From: Burkholderia pyrrocinia
Lineage (GTDB): Bacteria > Pseudomonadota > Gammaproteobacteria > Burkholderiales > Burkholderiaceae
Assembly (NCBI RefSeq): GCF_001028665.1
Contig: NZ_CP011504.1
Location: 2,294,001-2,358,000, forward strand
Direction of reading: 5' to 3'
DNA: 64,000 nucleotides
Position 1 is the first letter of the stretch. Every line of letters starts with the position of its first letter. The notes under the pieces are model-generated. The model saw only the letters and a list, made by a program, of their open reading frames with translations, searched no databases and was not told the DNA's origin. Both the position numbers and the translations under genes were made by a program. Positions 27,356 to 35,424 of this stretch are shown here, piece by piece.

Positions 27356-28287
27356 GATTGTTCTCCTCCCTGATTACCTGCGTTGTTGTAGGTGGCGTGC
27401 AGCGGTGCGGGCGCGGGCGTGCCGCGTGCGGCGTCGCGGCGGGCTCTCGCGGCCTCGCGGCGCGTCGCGAGCACGACGAGCGCCTGGTACGCGGACGGCA
27501 GGACGCGCGCCATCCAGTCCCCGGCCTTCGCATCGCGGCCGATCAGCACACGGCGCTTGTTGCGGCGCACGCCGGCGAGGATCGTGCGCGCGGCGTCGTC
27601 GGCGGTCGTGATGAAGAACTTCTCGAACGTGTCCCGGCCTTGCTGCTCGCTCGCGACCATGAAGCCGACCATGTTCTTCGACACGCGGCTGGCCTGCGCG
27701 ATGTTCGTGCGGATGCCGCCCGGGTGCACGCAGGTCGCCGACACGCCGCACTTCATCATGTCGAGTTCCTGGCGCAGCGATTCGGTGAAGCCGCGCACCG
27801 CGAACTTGGTCGCGTTGTAGCCGCTCATGCCCGGTTGCGCGAAGATCCCGAACAGGCTCGACGTGTTGATCACGTGGCCGTCGCCCGATGCCTTCAGGTG
27901 CGGCAGGAACGCCTTCGTGCCGTGCACGACGCCCCAGAAGTTGATGTTCACGATCCACTCGAGATCGCTGTATTCCATCCCTTCGATCGTGCTCGACAGC
28001 GCGACGCCCGCGTTGTTGAAGATCAGGTTGACCTTGCCGTGTTCCTTCGCGGTGTCGTCGGCCCACGCGAACATCGCGTCGCGCTCGCCGACGTCGAGCA
28101 CGCGCGTCGACACGCGCACGTTCGGCGCGATCGCGCGGACGATCCGTTCGGTTTCGGCGAGGCCGACGCCATTCTTGTCGGCGAGCGACACATGGCAGCC
28201 GGCCTGCGCGAGCTGGATCGCGAGCGAGCGGCCCATGCCCGAGCCGGCACCCGTGATCGCGGCGACCTTGTTGGCGAAATCTCTCAT
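27352..28287 (-). CDS. Short-chain dehydrogenase/reductase
   Basis: A 311-residue SDR, longer than classical members by a C-terminal extension. The cofactor motif TGAGSGMGRS is at about 14-23, the NNAG motif near 90, and the catalytic Tyr-x-x-x-Lys lies in SGYNATKFAVRGF. It oxidises an alcohol or reduces a ketone with NAD(P)(H). It follows the monooxygenase by 21 bases with GGAG before its ATG, and overlaps the PF10118 gene. In such operons it may generate the ketone substrate of the monooxygenase, which is an inference. The Arg/Ala-rich C-terminal 50 residues are atypical. Confidence 0.92.
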   Translation of the reverse strand: MRDFANKVAAITGAGSGMGRSLAIQLAQAGCHVSLADKNGVGLAETERIVRAIAPNVRVSTRVLDVGERDAMFAWADDTAKEHGKVNLIFNNAGVALSSTIEGMEYSDLEWIVNINFWGVVHGTKAFLPHLKASGDGHVINTSSLFGIFAQPGMSGYNATKFAVRGFTESLRQELDMMKCGVSATCVHPGGIRTNIAQASRVSKNMVGFMVASEQQGRDTFEKFFITTADDAARTILAGVRRNKRRVLIGRDAKAGDWMARVLPSAYQALVVLATRREAARARRDAARGTPAPAPLHATYNNAGNQGGEQS

Positions 28288-28308
28288 GTCGATGGCTCCT
28301 TGTCTGGC

Positions 28309-29892
28309 TCAGGCCGCTTCGGCGGAAGTGGATGCGGAAGCGGCGGGCGCGGTGACGGGCCGCGCGATCGTGTCGTTTTGCGGCGCGCGATACGCGTGGT
28401 AGTCGGCGATCGAGAAGCGCGCGGTCGCCTGGCGGAAGCGCCACGTGAAGCCCGGCCACAGCGTCGTGTTCTTGCCCGTGCGCGGGTCGAGATACCAGCT
28501 CTTGCAGCCGCCCGTCGACCAGATCGCTTTCTTCAGCCTGCCTTGAAGGTCGCTGTTGAACTGCGCCTCGACGAGCGGGCGCACCTCGATCGCGTCCGCG
28601 CGCTCGCGGTGCATCGCCTGCAGCGCGCCAAGGATGTATTCGATCTGCGACTCGATCATGAACACCATCGAGTTGTGCCCGAGCCCCGTGTTCGGGCCGA
28701 CGATCATGAAGAAGTTCGGGTAGCCGGGCAGCGTCGAGCCGAGATACGCGTGCGCGCCGTCGCGCCATGCGTCGACGATGTCGAGGCCGCCGCGGCCGAC
28801 GATCGCGCCGCGCGGATACGGATCGGCGACCTGGAAGCCGGTGCCGTAGATCAGGCAGTCGACTTCATGGCGGCGGCCGTCGGTCGTCACGACCGCGTCG
28901 GCTTCGATATGGTCGATGCCGGTCGTGATCACGTCGACGTTCTTGCGCGACAGCGCCGGGTAGTAGTCGTTCGAGATCAGCACGCGCTTGCAGCCGAGCG
29001 TGTAGTTCGGCGTGACGGTCTTGCGCAGCTCAGGATCGGGAATCTGCTTGCGGATGTGGCGCAGCGCGAGCTTCTGCACGTTCTTCATCAGCGACGGATG
29101 GATCGCGAAGCCGAGCACGCGCGATTCGAGCATCCAGTAGATGCCGCTGCGCACGGCCTTCTGCGTGAACGGCAGCGTGCGGAACAGCCATTTCTCGAAC
29201 CCGGTCAGGTTGCGGTCGGGCTTCGGCATGATCCACGGCGGCGTGCGCTGGAACAGCGCGAGTTCCTTCACGCGCGGCGCGATCTGCGGCACGAACTGGA
29301 TCGCGCTCGCGCCGGTGCCGATCACCGCGACGCGCTTGCCTTCGAGCGCGTAGTCGTGATCCCACTGCTGCGAATGGAACGCGCGGCCCCGGAAATTCTC
29401 GACGCCGGGAATGGCCGGCAGCGCGGCGCGCGACAGGCCGCCCATCCCCGACACCAGCACGCGCGCGGACAGCCGCTTGCCGTTCGCGAACGTGAGGCGC
29501 CAGCGCTGCGCGGCCTCGTCGTACTCGGCGCGCTGCAGTTCATGGTTCAGGCGCAGGTGCGGGCCGATCCCGAAGCGCTGCACGCAGTCTTCCAGATACG
29601 CGCGGATCTCCGGCTGCGGCGCGAACATGCGCGTCCAGCGCGGGTTCGGCGCGAACGAGAACGAATAGACGTGCGATTGCACGTCGCATGCACACCCGGG
29701 GTAATGGTTGTCGCGCCACGTGCCGCCGACCGACGCGGCCTTCTCGAGGACGACGAAGTCGGTCACGCCTGTTTGCCGCAGGCGGATCGCCATCCCGAGA
29801 CCGGCGAAGCCGGTGCCGATGATGGCGATGTCGATGGTTTCGTCCAGGCCGTCGTGGCCGGGCGGACCGAAAGGCAACGTGCGAGCATTCAT
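28309..29892 (-). CDS. Flavin monooxygenase, Baeyer-Villiger type
   Basis: A 527-residue FAD/NADPH monooxygenase. The FAD motif IIGTGFAGLG is near the N-terminus, the NADPH motif VAVIGTGASAIQF lies near 180, and between them is FRGRAFHSQQWDHD, matching the Baeyer-Villiger fingerprint F-x-G-x-x-x-H-x-x-x-W. It likely inserts oxygen into a ketone to give an ester. The ATG at 29892 is chosen because GGAGACACCCGG precedes it; an ATG 24 bases upstream lacks a ribosome site. It is the first gene of a four-gene operon (SDR, PF10118, hydrolase). A GTTACAT-N6-ATGTAAC dyad upstream may control it. Confidence 0.92.
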   Translation of the reverse strand: MNARTLPFGPPGHDGLDETIDIAIIGTGFAGLGMAIRLRQTGVTDFVVLEKAASVGGTWRDNHYPGCACDVQSHVYSFSFAPNPRWTRMFAPQPEIRAYLEDCVQRFGIGPHLRLNHELQRAEYDEAAQRWRLTFANGKRLSARVLVSGMGGLSRAALPAIPGVENFRGRAFHSQQWDHDYALEGKRVAVIGTGASAIQFVPQIAPRVKELALFQRTPPWIMPKPDRNLTGFEKWLFRTLPFTQKAVRSGIYWMLESRVLGFAIHPSLMKNVQKLALRHIRKQIPDPELRKTVTPNYTLGCKRVLISNDYYPALSRKNVDVITTGIDHIEADAVVTTDGRRHEVDCLIYGTGFQVADPYPRGAIVGRGGLDIVDAWRDGAHAYLGSTLPGYPNFFMIVGPNTGLGHNSMVFMIESQIEYILGALQAMHRERADAIEVRPLVEAQFNSDLQGRLKKAIWSTGGCKSWYLDPRTGKNTTLWPGFTWRFRQATARFSIADYHAYRAPQNDTIARPVTAPAASASTSAEAA

Positions 29893-29924
29893 CCGGGTGT
29901 CTCCGATTTGGCTCATTTTCGAAT

Positions 29925-29944
29925 GTTACATTGTTTGATGTAAC
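29925..29944. promoter_or_regulatory. Dyad GTTACAT-N6-ATGTAAC before the monooxygenase
   Basis: A perfect 7-bp inverted repeat with a six-base centre lies 33 bases upstream of the monooxygenase start. Size and position fit a TetR-type operator overlapping the promoter. No TetR gene is adjacent, so a regulator elsewhere would be needed. Confidence 0.5.
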
Positions 29945-30138
29945 GATAGAGGGTGAGCCCGGAAACCGCAAGAGGCTAGAAGCGGCGCTCTAAGGGCCGG
30001 AAGCCAGGCGGGAAAAGGCTGAGCGGGGTTTGGAACAGGCCGGTTTCCGCATTGCGGAATTCACGGAAAGGCCCGTCGATGGGGCAAGAGAAGCGGTGGA
30101 CGAGACCGCCGGCGTGCGGCGGCCTGTTTGAAACGGAA

Positions 30139-30810
30139 TCAGGGGCGGATCGATCGGGCGGCCGTCTCATGGAAAACCCCGGCCACGATCGTGACCTGCG
30201 CGAGCGCGTAGAGGCCCCAGATCAGGTAATCGATGCCCGGGAAGCCGCCGAGGAAGCGGCCGACGCCGATCAGCGTATCGGAGCCGACGAAGACCAGGCT
30301 GCCGACGGCCACCAGCGGGCCGTGCGTGCGGGCGGCGAGCGCGAAGCTCGCCATTGCGCACAGCACGAGCATGTAGACGGCGACCGGCGCCAGCAGCTCG
30401 CCGAGGTGCGGCAGGAAGGCGAGGTAGAACGCCGGCGCGGCGATCCAAAGCCCGACCAGCGCGGCGATGCGCCAGCCGTGCGGCCGCGCGCGCCAGCGGA
30501 AGAAAATCGCGCAATAGAAGAGATGCGTGAGCAGGAACGCGCCGAGGCCGAGGACGAACGACAGCGGCCAGTCGGACAGCGCGAGCAGCACGTCGCCGAG
30601 CACGGCCGTGGCGAGCGCTGCGCACAGCCACGCGCGTTCGCGCGGCGCGCCGCAGGTGCTGCCTGCCGCGAGCAGCAGGATGCCCATCGCGGCTTTCGCG
30701 GCGGCCTGGCCCGGATAGGGCGCGGCGGCGAGCGACAGCCCGTACAGCAGCGCGGCGGCGGCGGCGAGCGGCCAGAGCCGGCGGTAGGTGGCGGGAAGCG
30801 TGGCGATCAA
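30139..30810 (-). CDS. YhhN family membrane protein (lysoplasmalogenase-like)
   Basis: A 223-residue membrane protein with about eight hydrophobic segments, of the YhhN/TMEM86 family. Some members hydrolyse the vinyl-ether bond of lysoplasmalogens. Family features include LGDVLLALSDWPLSFVLGLGAFLLTHLFY and GSDTLIGVGRFLGGFPGIDYLIW, with conserved acidic residues inside the membrane. The start is taken as TTG at 30810, because GGAGAC lies 7 bases upstream and no ATG or GTG fits as well. The bacterial substrate is unknown. The gene appears to stand alone. Confidence 0.85.
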   Translation of the reverse strand: MIATLPATYRRLWPLAAAAALLYGLSLAAAPYPGQAAAKAAMGILLLAAGSTCGAPRERAWLCAALATAVLGDVLLALSDWPLSFVLGLGAFLLTHLFYCAIFFRWRARPHGWRIAALVGLWIAAPAFYLAFLPHLGELLAPVAVYMLVLCAMASFALAARTHGPLVAVGSLVFVGSDTLIGVGRFLGGFPGIDYLIWGLYALAQVTIVAGVFHETAARSIRP

Positions 30811-31218
30811 GGCGGGTGTCTCCGGTTTGTTGTTGTCTGCGGTGGACGGCGCGCCGTCGGCGGCGCGGCTGCGGCCATTATCCGGAAGAAAGGGCGGGCG
30901 AAAACCGGCGAATCCTTCTAGGACGCGGTCGGGACGGCTGCGCAGGCGTGAGCCCGCCGCTGCATCGATCCGGCGATGCCGGCCTTCGATGCGCGGGCGT
31001 TGCCGCCGGATTTCTTCAACGCGTTGCCCCCGCCGAACCGGGGCAACGACTCCAATTCGGCTTGCTATGATCGCCGCGGTATTGCCGTTGTCGTTGTCCC
31101 GCCCGGCCGCGCGACTGGATGCGCAAGCCGGTGCGTGCCCGATGAATCCATGCCGTGCCCGGCCCGCGCGCCAATGCAAAGCGGGGCGGAGCCGGCTCCC
31201 ACGAAAACAGGTCCGACC

Positions 31219-32187
31219 ATGACCGAACTTCTCCGCGGCGACGGTGCGATCCGTCGCACGACGCCATACGGCTCCTCGATCGAAAACACCTATGCGGGCG
31301 TGCTGTCGTTCATGCGCCGCAATTACTCTCGCGCGCTGGACGGCGTCGACGTCGCGATTTCCGGCGTGCCGCTCGACCTCGCGACGACTTATCGCTCCGG
31401 CGCGCGGCTCGGGCCGGCCGCGATCCGCGCGGCGAGCGTGCAGCTCGCGGAACTCAATCCGTATCCGTGGGGCTTCGATCCGTTCGACGACCTTGCCGCC
31501 ATCGACTACGGCGACTGCTGGTTCGATGCGCACAACCCGCTGTCGATCAAGCCGGCGATCGTCGAGCATGCGCGCACGATCCTGCGCTCGGGCGCGAAGA
31601 TGCTGACGCTCGGTGGCGACCACTACATCACGTATCCGCTGCTGGTCGCGCACGCGGAGCGCTACGGCAAGCCGCTGTCGCTGATCCATTTCGACGCGCA
31701 CTGCGATACGTGGGCCGACGACGATCCGGACAGCCTCAATCACGGCACGATGTTCTACAAGGCCGTGAAGGAAGGGCTGATCGATCCCGCCACGTCGGTG
31801 CAGATCGGCATCCGCACGTGGAACGACGACTTTCTCGGGATCGAGCGGCTCGATGCCGCGTGGGTGCACGACCACGGTTCACGCGCGGCGGTCGAGCGGA
31901 TCGTCGACATCGTCGGCGCGCGGCCCGCGTACCTGACGTTCGACATCGACTGCCTCGATCCGGCGTTCGCGCCTGGGACGGGGACGCCAGTTGCGGGCGG
32001 GTTGTCGTCAGCGCAGGCGCTGGCGATCGTGCGTGCGCTCGGGGCGGTGAATCTGGTTGGGGCGGATGTGGTCGAGGTGGCGCCTGCTTACGATCATGCG
32101 GACATTACTGCGATCGCGGCCGCGCATGTCGCGTGCGATCTGCTGTGTCTGTGGCGGCAGAAGAAGGTGGCGGGGGCGTTGAAGTAG
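31219..32187 (+). CDS. speB: Agmatinase / ureohydrolase family enzyme
   Basis: A 322-residue Mn-dependent ureohydrolase. The metal-binding blocks are LGGDHYITYPLL, SLIHFDAHCDTW and FDIDCLDPAFAPGTGTPVAGG, all three arginase-family signatures. It hydrolyses agmatine to putrescine and urea, or a related guanidino acid; the family does not fully fix the substrate. The ATG at 31219 begins the conserved region. A longer frame upstream reads poorly conserved sequence. It is monocistronic with a terminator 26 bases after its stop. Urea release fits with the urea transporter 6.5 kb away, but no direct link is shown. Confidence 0.88.
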   Translation: MTELLRGDGAIRRTTPYGSSIENTYAGVLSFMRRNYSRALDGVDVAISGVPLDLATTYRSGARLGPAAIRAASVQLAELNPYPWGFDPFDDLAAIDYGDCWFDAHNPLSIKPAIVEHARTILRSGAKMLTLGGDHYITYPLLVAHAERYGKPLSLIHFDAHCDTWADDDPDSLNHGTMFYKAVKEGLIDPATSVQIGIRTWNDDFLGIERLDAAWVHDHGSRAAVERIVDIVGARPAYLTFDIDCLDPAFAPGTGTPVAGGLSSAQALAIVRALGAVNLVGADVVEVAPAYDHADITAIAAAHVACDLLCLWRQKKVAGALK

Positions 32188-32212
32188 GCCGGTGCGCATG
32201 GCTACGTAATGC

Positions 32213-32249
32213 AAAAGGCCGGTGGGCAGGGTGACTGCCGGCCTTTTTT
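32213..32249 (+). terminator. Rho-independent terminator of the agmatinase gene
   Basis: AAAGGCCGG plus GCAG on the left and CTGC plus CGGCC on the right form an interrupted stem ending in a run of six T. It is placed just after the stop codon at 32187 and marks the left border of the accessory region. Confidence 0.88.
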
Positions 32250-32495
32250 CATGCGCTGCGCGTGACTTCGCCGGATCAATGAGCGGGTGCTGATTGCCCG
32301 TCGTGTGTCAAGAAAAAGGCGCTTCGCGGATTTCCGTGGATGGCGCTTCCCGACCCGAAGGCGACAGTCGGCACTCTACAAAGCGGTCATTCGACGTGAC
32401 TGGAAGGATTCCGATCTTTGATAGGACGTCCGCTATGCCTTAAGCTTGTCGAAGAGCCCGTAGTTAGCCAAACACAGACCACCATCGAGAACGAA

Positions 32496-33023
32496 ATGCA
32501 CAGCTACACCGAACTAGCACTGAGAAACACAGAGTTCATACTTTCAAAGCTGGAGGAAGTTACGACGGCGGCTACGGCGGCACTGCAAACAAGCGCCGCG
32601 ACGACATATATCAAAACGCTGCAAGCGGTACAGCTTGAGAAGGTAATTCATGCGATCGGTGTCTTTTCAATTTTTGAGGCTCGGTTGCAGGACGGACTAG
32701 CCTGTGCGGACGGATTCAAAGAGGCAAAGGCCATTCTTACCCAGGCCGGATTGACAGACCTAAATGAACGATTCGAAGACTTGTACTTCGCAATTAATGT
32801 CTTGAAGCACGGTCACGGAAAGAGCTATAACGCTCTCTGTGTGAAAGCTGGCCAACTACCGTTCCGTGTGAAGTTGCCTGGACAGGATTTCTTTAACGAG
32901 GGCGATACAGCAGAAGTTGCGACCTTGATCGAAGTTGACGACAAATTTGTGCGATATTGCTTCGATACGATTACGGAGGTTTCGGAGGCTATTCGGAATC
33001 AGAGACCGAACTACATCGGTTAG
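32496..33023 (+). CDS. Helical hypothetical protein in accessory region
   Basis: A 175-residue, mostly alpha-helical protein with lower GC than its surroundings. The start MHSYTELALRNTEF at 32496 is chosen as the first Met with protein-like composition; the frame is open 78 bases further upstream. A segment FEDLYFAINVLKHGHGKSYNAL recalls the polar-x4-6-His motif of HEPN-type RNase domains, but the match is loose. It ends at a strong hairpin terminator and precedes the DUF6602-like gene by 129 bases. I do not recognise a family. A defence or conflict role is a guess from context. Confidence 0.65.
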   Translation: MHSYTELALRNTEFILSKLEEVTTAATAALQTSAATTYIKTLQAVQLEKVIHAIGVFSIFEARLQDGLACADGFKEAKAILTQAGLTDLNERFEDLYFAINVLKHGHGKSYNALCVKAGQLPFRVKLPGQDFFNEGDTAEVATLIEVDDKFVRYCFDTITEVSEAIRNQRPNYIG

Positions 33024-33030
33024 AAAAAAA

Positions 33031-33055
33031 GCCCGCTCGAAGCGGGCTTTCTTGT
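33031..33055. terminator. Bidirectional rho-independent terminator
   Basis: GCCCGCT-CGA-AGCGGGC (33031-33047) is a perfect 7-bp hairpin flanked by seven A on the left and TTTCTTGT on the right. It lies 7 bases after the preceding stop codon, so it ends the helical-protein transcript and separates it from the next gene. Confidence 0.9.
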
Positions 33056-33152
33056 GTCTGGGGGCAATTCACGCGGCGAACTTTTGACTTCGCCCACGTC
33101 TGCCACTAGCTGCTGCAAAAACAATCCTTAAATTAATCGACAATCTCGCACC

Positions 33153-34463
33153 ATGATCAAGAACGCCTCAGATATCCTGACCGCCTTCATTGCTAAAGAG
33201 AGTGAGAAGGTCGAGGCCATCTCGATGCAGCATATGCCGACGCTCGGCAGCGCCTACGAGGCGATCGCAAAAGAAGGCATCGACCAACAATTCGTTCTGC
33301 CGCCCGGCTTGGATCTGCGCGTCGTTTCTGGGTTCATTGAAGGCTGTCACAAACAGATAGATGGCATGCTCGTCCAAGGAGAGGGGCGGCGCTACGGCCT
33401 AACCGATAAATACATCTATCCGGCATGTCAGGTTCTGTGTGTGCTCGAAGTCAAGAAGACCCTGGAGAGCACAGCACTAGCCGAGGGCGTCACGCATCTG
33501 GCAGACATCCTGCGCTACTGCGATGTAGATGTCCGAGCTAGGCTCGACGCAGGTGAGTACTTCGACATAAGGTCGGCACGAGAGTCGTACGAGATGCTCA
33601 CTGGCCGCGTCGGGCCTCTCAGTACACAGGCCGCACTCAGCCTCCCAGAGCCGGATCGGATCAATTTTGTCACCCTTCTCCGCCAAAGCTACGCCCCGGT
33701 GGCGGTGCTTCTGGGATTTAACGGCTACGCCACCGAGCATGGTCTTCGCTCGGCAATGCTCAAATTCACCCAATCCAACATAGGCGCGTTGGCAAAGAAT
33801 TTGCCAGAAATCTTGCCGGCACTCATTACCGCCGGTACCTTCAGTCTGGTGAAGTGCACGGGGCAACCGTACCTGTGCCGTGCCCCAAATGGGGGATGGG
33901 TTCTTCTAGCGTCAGGCCGGAACAATGTCGCGCGCATCCTCTTGGAATTCCTTTGGACCAAGATTTCGATTATCTGTGGCGTCCCGATGCCGTTCGGCAC
34001 GGATCTGGATCATGAATACCTTGCGGAACTCATCGTCATGCGAGGCGAATCTGTAAACGGAAAGGGTGTCTTCAAACTTAGTACACACGAACTCTCAGAG
34101 AAAGACCTCAAGCGCCCTGGGGCCACGGATTGGGAGCCGAGACAGCTCTCCGCAGCAGCCGTTGACGTGGCCAAGTCCCTCACTTTGCAACCCGCCCCCC
34201 TCAAGCTGGATCTCTCCCTCTCCGAAATTATCCACAAGAAACATGGAGTAGTTCTCGACGATGCGGTCTCGGAGCTCGTCGACACCCACGCCTACTGCAG
34301 GACCGACACCGAGCTTCGCCCAATCGGCCGCAACACCTTGATCGTCATACGCGAAGACGGTACTGGCTATTCGGACCTGAACACGGTTCGTTTGACTGCC
34401 TGGTGCGACAAGCAGGGGTTTGAGTGCACCCACGTGGTCATTTCTTCGGGAAATTTCGAGTGA
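33153..34463 (+). CDS. DUF6602-like protein with PD-(D/E)XK-type motif
   Basis: A 436-residue protein whose N-terminal 110 residues resemble the DUF6602 family. A helical lead (SDILTAFIAKESEKVEAI) is followed by Glu36 (GSAYEAI), Asp70 in HKQIDGMLV and Glu99-x-Lys101 in CVLEVKKTL, the E-D-ExK order of a PD-(D/E)XK nuclease core. The C-terminal 300 residues contain LCRAPNGGWVLLASGRNN but no motif I can name. Proteins of this kind occur in genomic islands and near defence genes. Its GC is below the chromosomal norm. The nuclease assignment is inferred from motif geometry and has no confirmation here. Confidence 0.7.
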   Translation: MIKNASDILTAFIAKESEKVEAISMQHMPTLGSAYEAIAKEGIDQQFVLPPGLDLRVVSGFIEGCHKQIDGMLVQGEGRRYGLTDKYIYPACQVLCVLEVKKTLESTALAEGVTHLADILRYCDVDVRARLDAGEYFDIRSARESYEMLTGRVGPLSTQAALSLPEPDRINFVTLLRQSYAPVAVLLGFNGYATEHGLRSAMLKFTQSNIGALAKNLPEILPALITAGTFSLVKCTGQPYLCRAPNGGWVLLASGRNNVARILLEFLWTKISIICGVPMPFGTDLDHEYLAELIVMRGESVNGKGVFKLSTHELSEKDLKRPGATDWEPRQLSAAAVDVAKSLTLQPAPLKLDLSLSEIIHKKHGVVLDDAVSELVDTHAYCRTDTELRPIGRNTLIVIREDGTGYSDLNTVRLTAWCDKQGFECTHVVISSGNFE

Positions 34464-34563
34464 CCGATATTGTCCGCCCGCCGCCCCTCACCCGCGGAGG
34501 AGGCGGTAATCGGCCCCACGAACGGCTGCCTGGGCGTGCAATTCGCCCCTCGCCCGAAAACGC

Positions 34564-34594
34564 TTGACCTTGTCACAGTGACAAGGCGTCCACT
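34564..34594 (+). promoter_or_regulatory. MerR-type promoter/operator before the HEAT gene
   Basis: TTGACC at 34564-34569 serves as a -35 and is overlapped by the perfect dyad CCTTGTCA-CAG-TGACAAGG (34568-34586). The dyad sits between -35 and the presumed -10 near 34589-34594 (weak match). A dyad in a long spacer is the hallmark of MerR-activated promoters, and a MerR-HEAT gene lies one gene downstream. The start codon of the HEAT gene is 28 bases after the dyad. Confidence 0.6.
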
Positions 34595-34613
34595 GTCGGG
34601 CGAGGAGGCGTTC

Positions 34614-35279
34614 ATGACCCGTCACTATCCCCCGACTTCCCGTCACGCACTGACCACGGCACTCGAGCATCCGGACGCTTCGCTCCGTCTTGCGGCTGCG
34701 CTTGGTGCCGGCACGGCTCCCGATCCAGGCCAGATCACGCTACTGGTGAAGCGTTGCGGTGTCGAACCGGATTTCTTCGTTCGCGACATGCTCACCTGGG
34801 CGCTCACCCGGCATGCGCAGGATCTGACCTTGCCATTGCTGCTTGACGAGCTGCGCTCGCCGTTGGCGCAAGCGCGTAGCCAGGCGCTGCATACGCTCTC
34901 GAAGATCGGCGACCCCGCAACCTGGTCAGCGATCACAAGCGGGCATCTACATGACCCCGATCCGGAGGTGGCACGAACTGCGTGGCGCACCGCGGCGGGG
35001 CTGGTGCCGACCTGGCAACGAGCCGCCTTGGCACGCGAACTGGTTCGCGAGCTGGGCCGCGGCGACAAGGACCTCAAGCGGAGTCTGAGCCGGGCCTTAC
35101 TCATGCTTGGAGACGACGCCATGGCCCCGCTCGATGCGGCGGCCCGACACACGGACCCGGCGGTTCGCGTTCATGCCTGCGCGAGCCTCAGGCTCATCAC
35201 GGACCCGGAGAGTGCGTTTGTGCTCGATCCAGCCGATGCGTGGCGCGCAGGTGCACCGTTGCCCTACGCCGATGAATAG
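34614..35279 (+). CDS. HEAT-repeat protein
   Basis: A 221-residue protein built of HEAT-like helical pairs (LEHPDASLRLAAALGAG, ARSQALHTLSKIGDPATW, LHDPDPEVARTAWRTAAGL, DPAVRVHACASLRLITDPE). Such solenoids usually mediate protein-protein contacts or bind DNA. The ATG at 34614 is preceded by CGAGGAGG, a strong ribosome site. It lies 145 bases before a MerR regulator that itself carries HEAT repeats. The MerR-type dyad in its promoter implies control by that regulator. No catalytic motif is seen. The partner function is unknown. Confidence 0.75.
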   Translation: MTRHYPPTSRHALTTALEHPDASLRLAAALGAGTAPDPGQITLLVKRCGVEPDFFVRDMLTWALTRHAQDLTLPLLLDELRSPLAQARSQALHTLSKIGDPATWSAITSGHLHDPDPEVARTAWRTAAGLVPTWQRAALARELVRELGRGDKDLKRSLSRALLMLGDDAMAPLDAAARHTDPAVRVHACASLRLITDPESAFVLDPADAWRAGAPLPYADE

Positions 35280-35424
35280 GCGGGTTGACGGCGATCGATG
35301 TGATGAGCCACGTGTTGGCCGAGGTGATGGAAGCCGTTGGCGGTTTGTTAGAATCTTCGAGGCTCGATGGGAGCCAAGGCCGAGACACGACGCGGCGTGA
35401 ACCAGATGACACCGGAGACAAGTG

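Noticed and set aside
27358..29943. 861-codon + strand frame opposite the SDR and monooxygenase genes
   Set aside because: It is a shadow: it spans two well-supported genes and reads low-complexity Arg/Asp/His sequence.
30976..31218. N-terminal extension of the agmatinase frame
   Set aside because: The extra 81 codons have no family similarity and the ATG at 31219 begins the conserved region.
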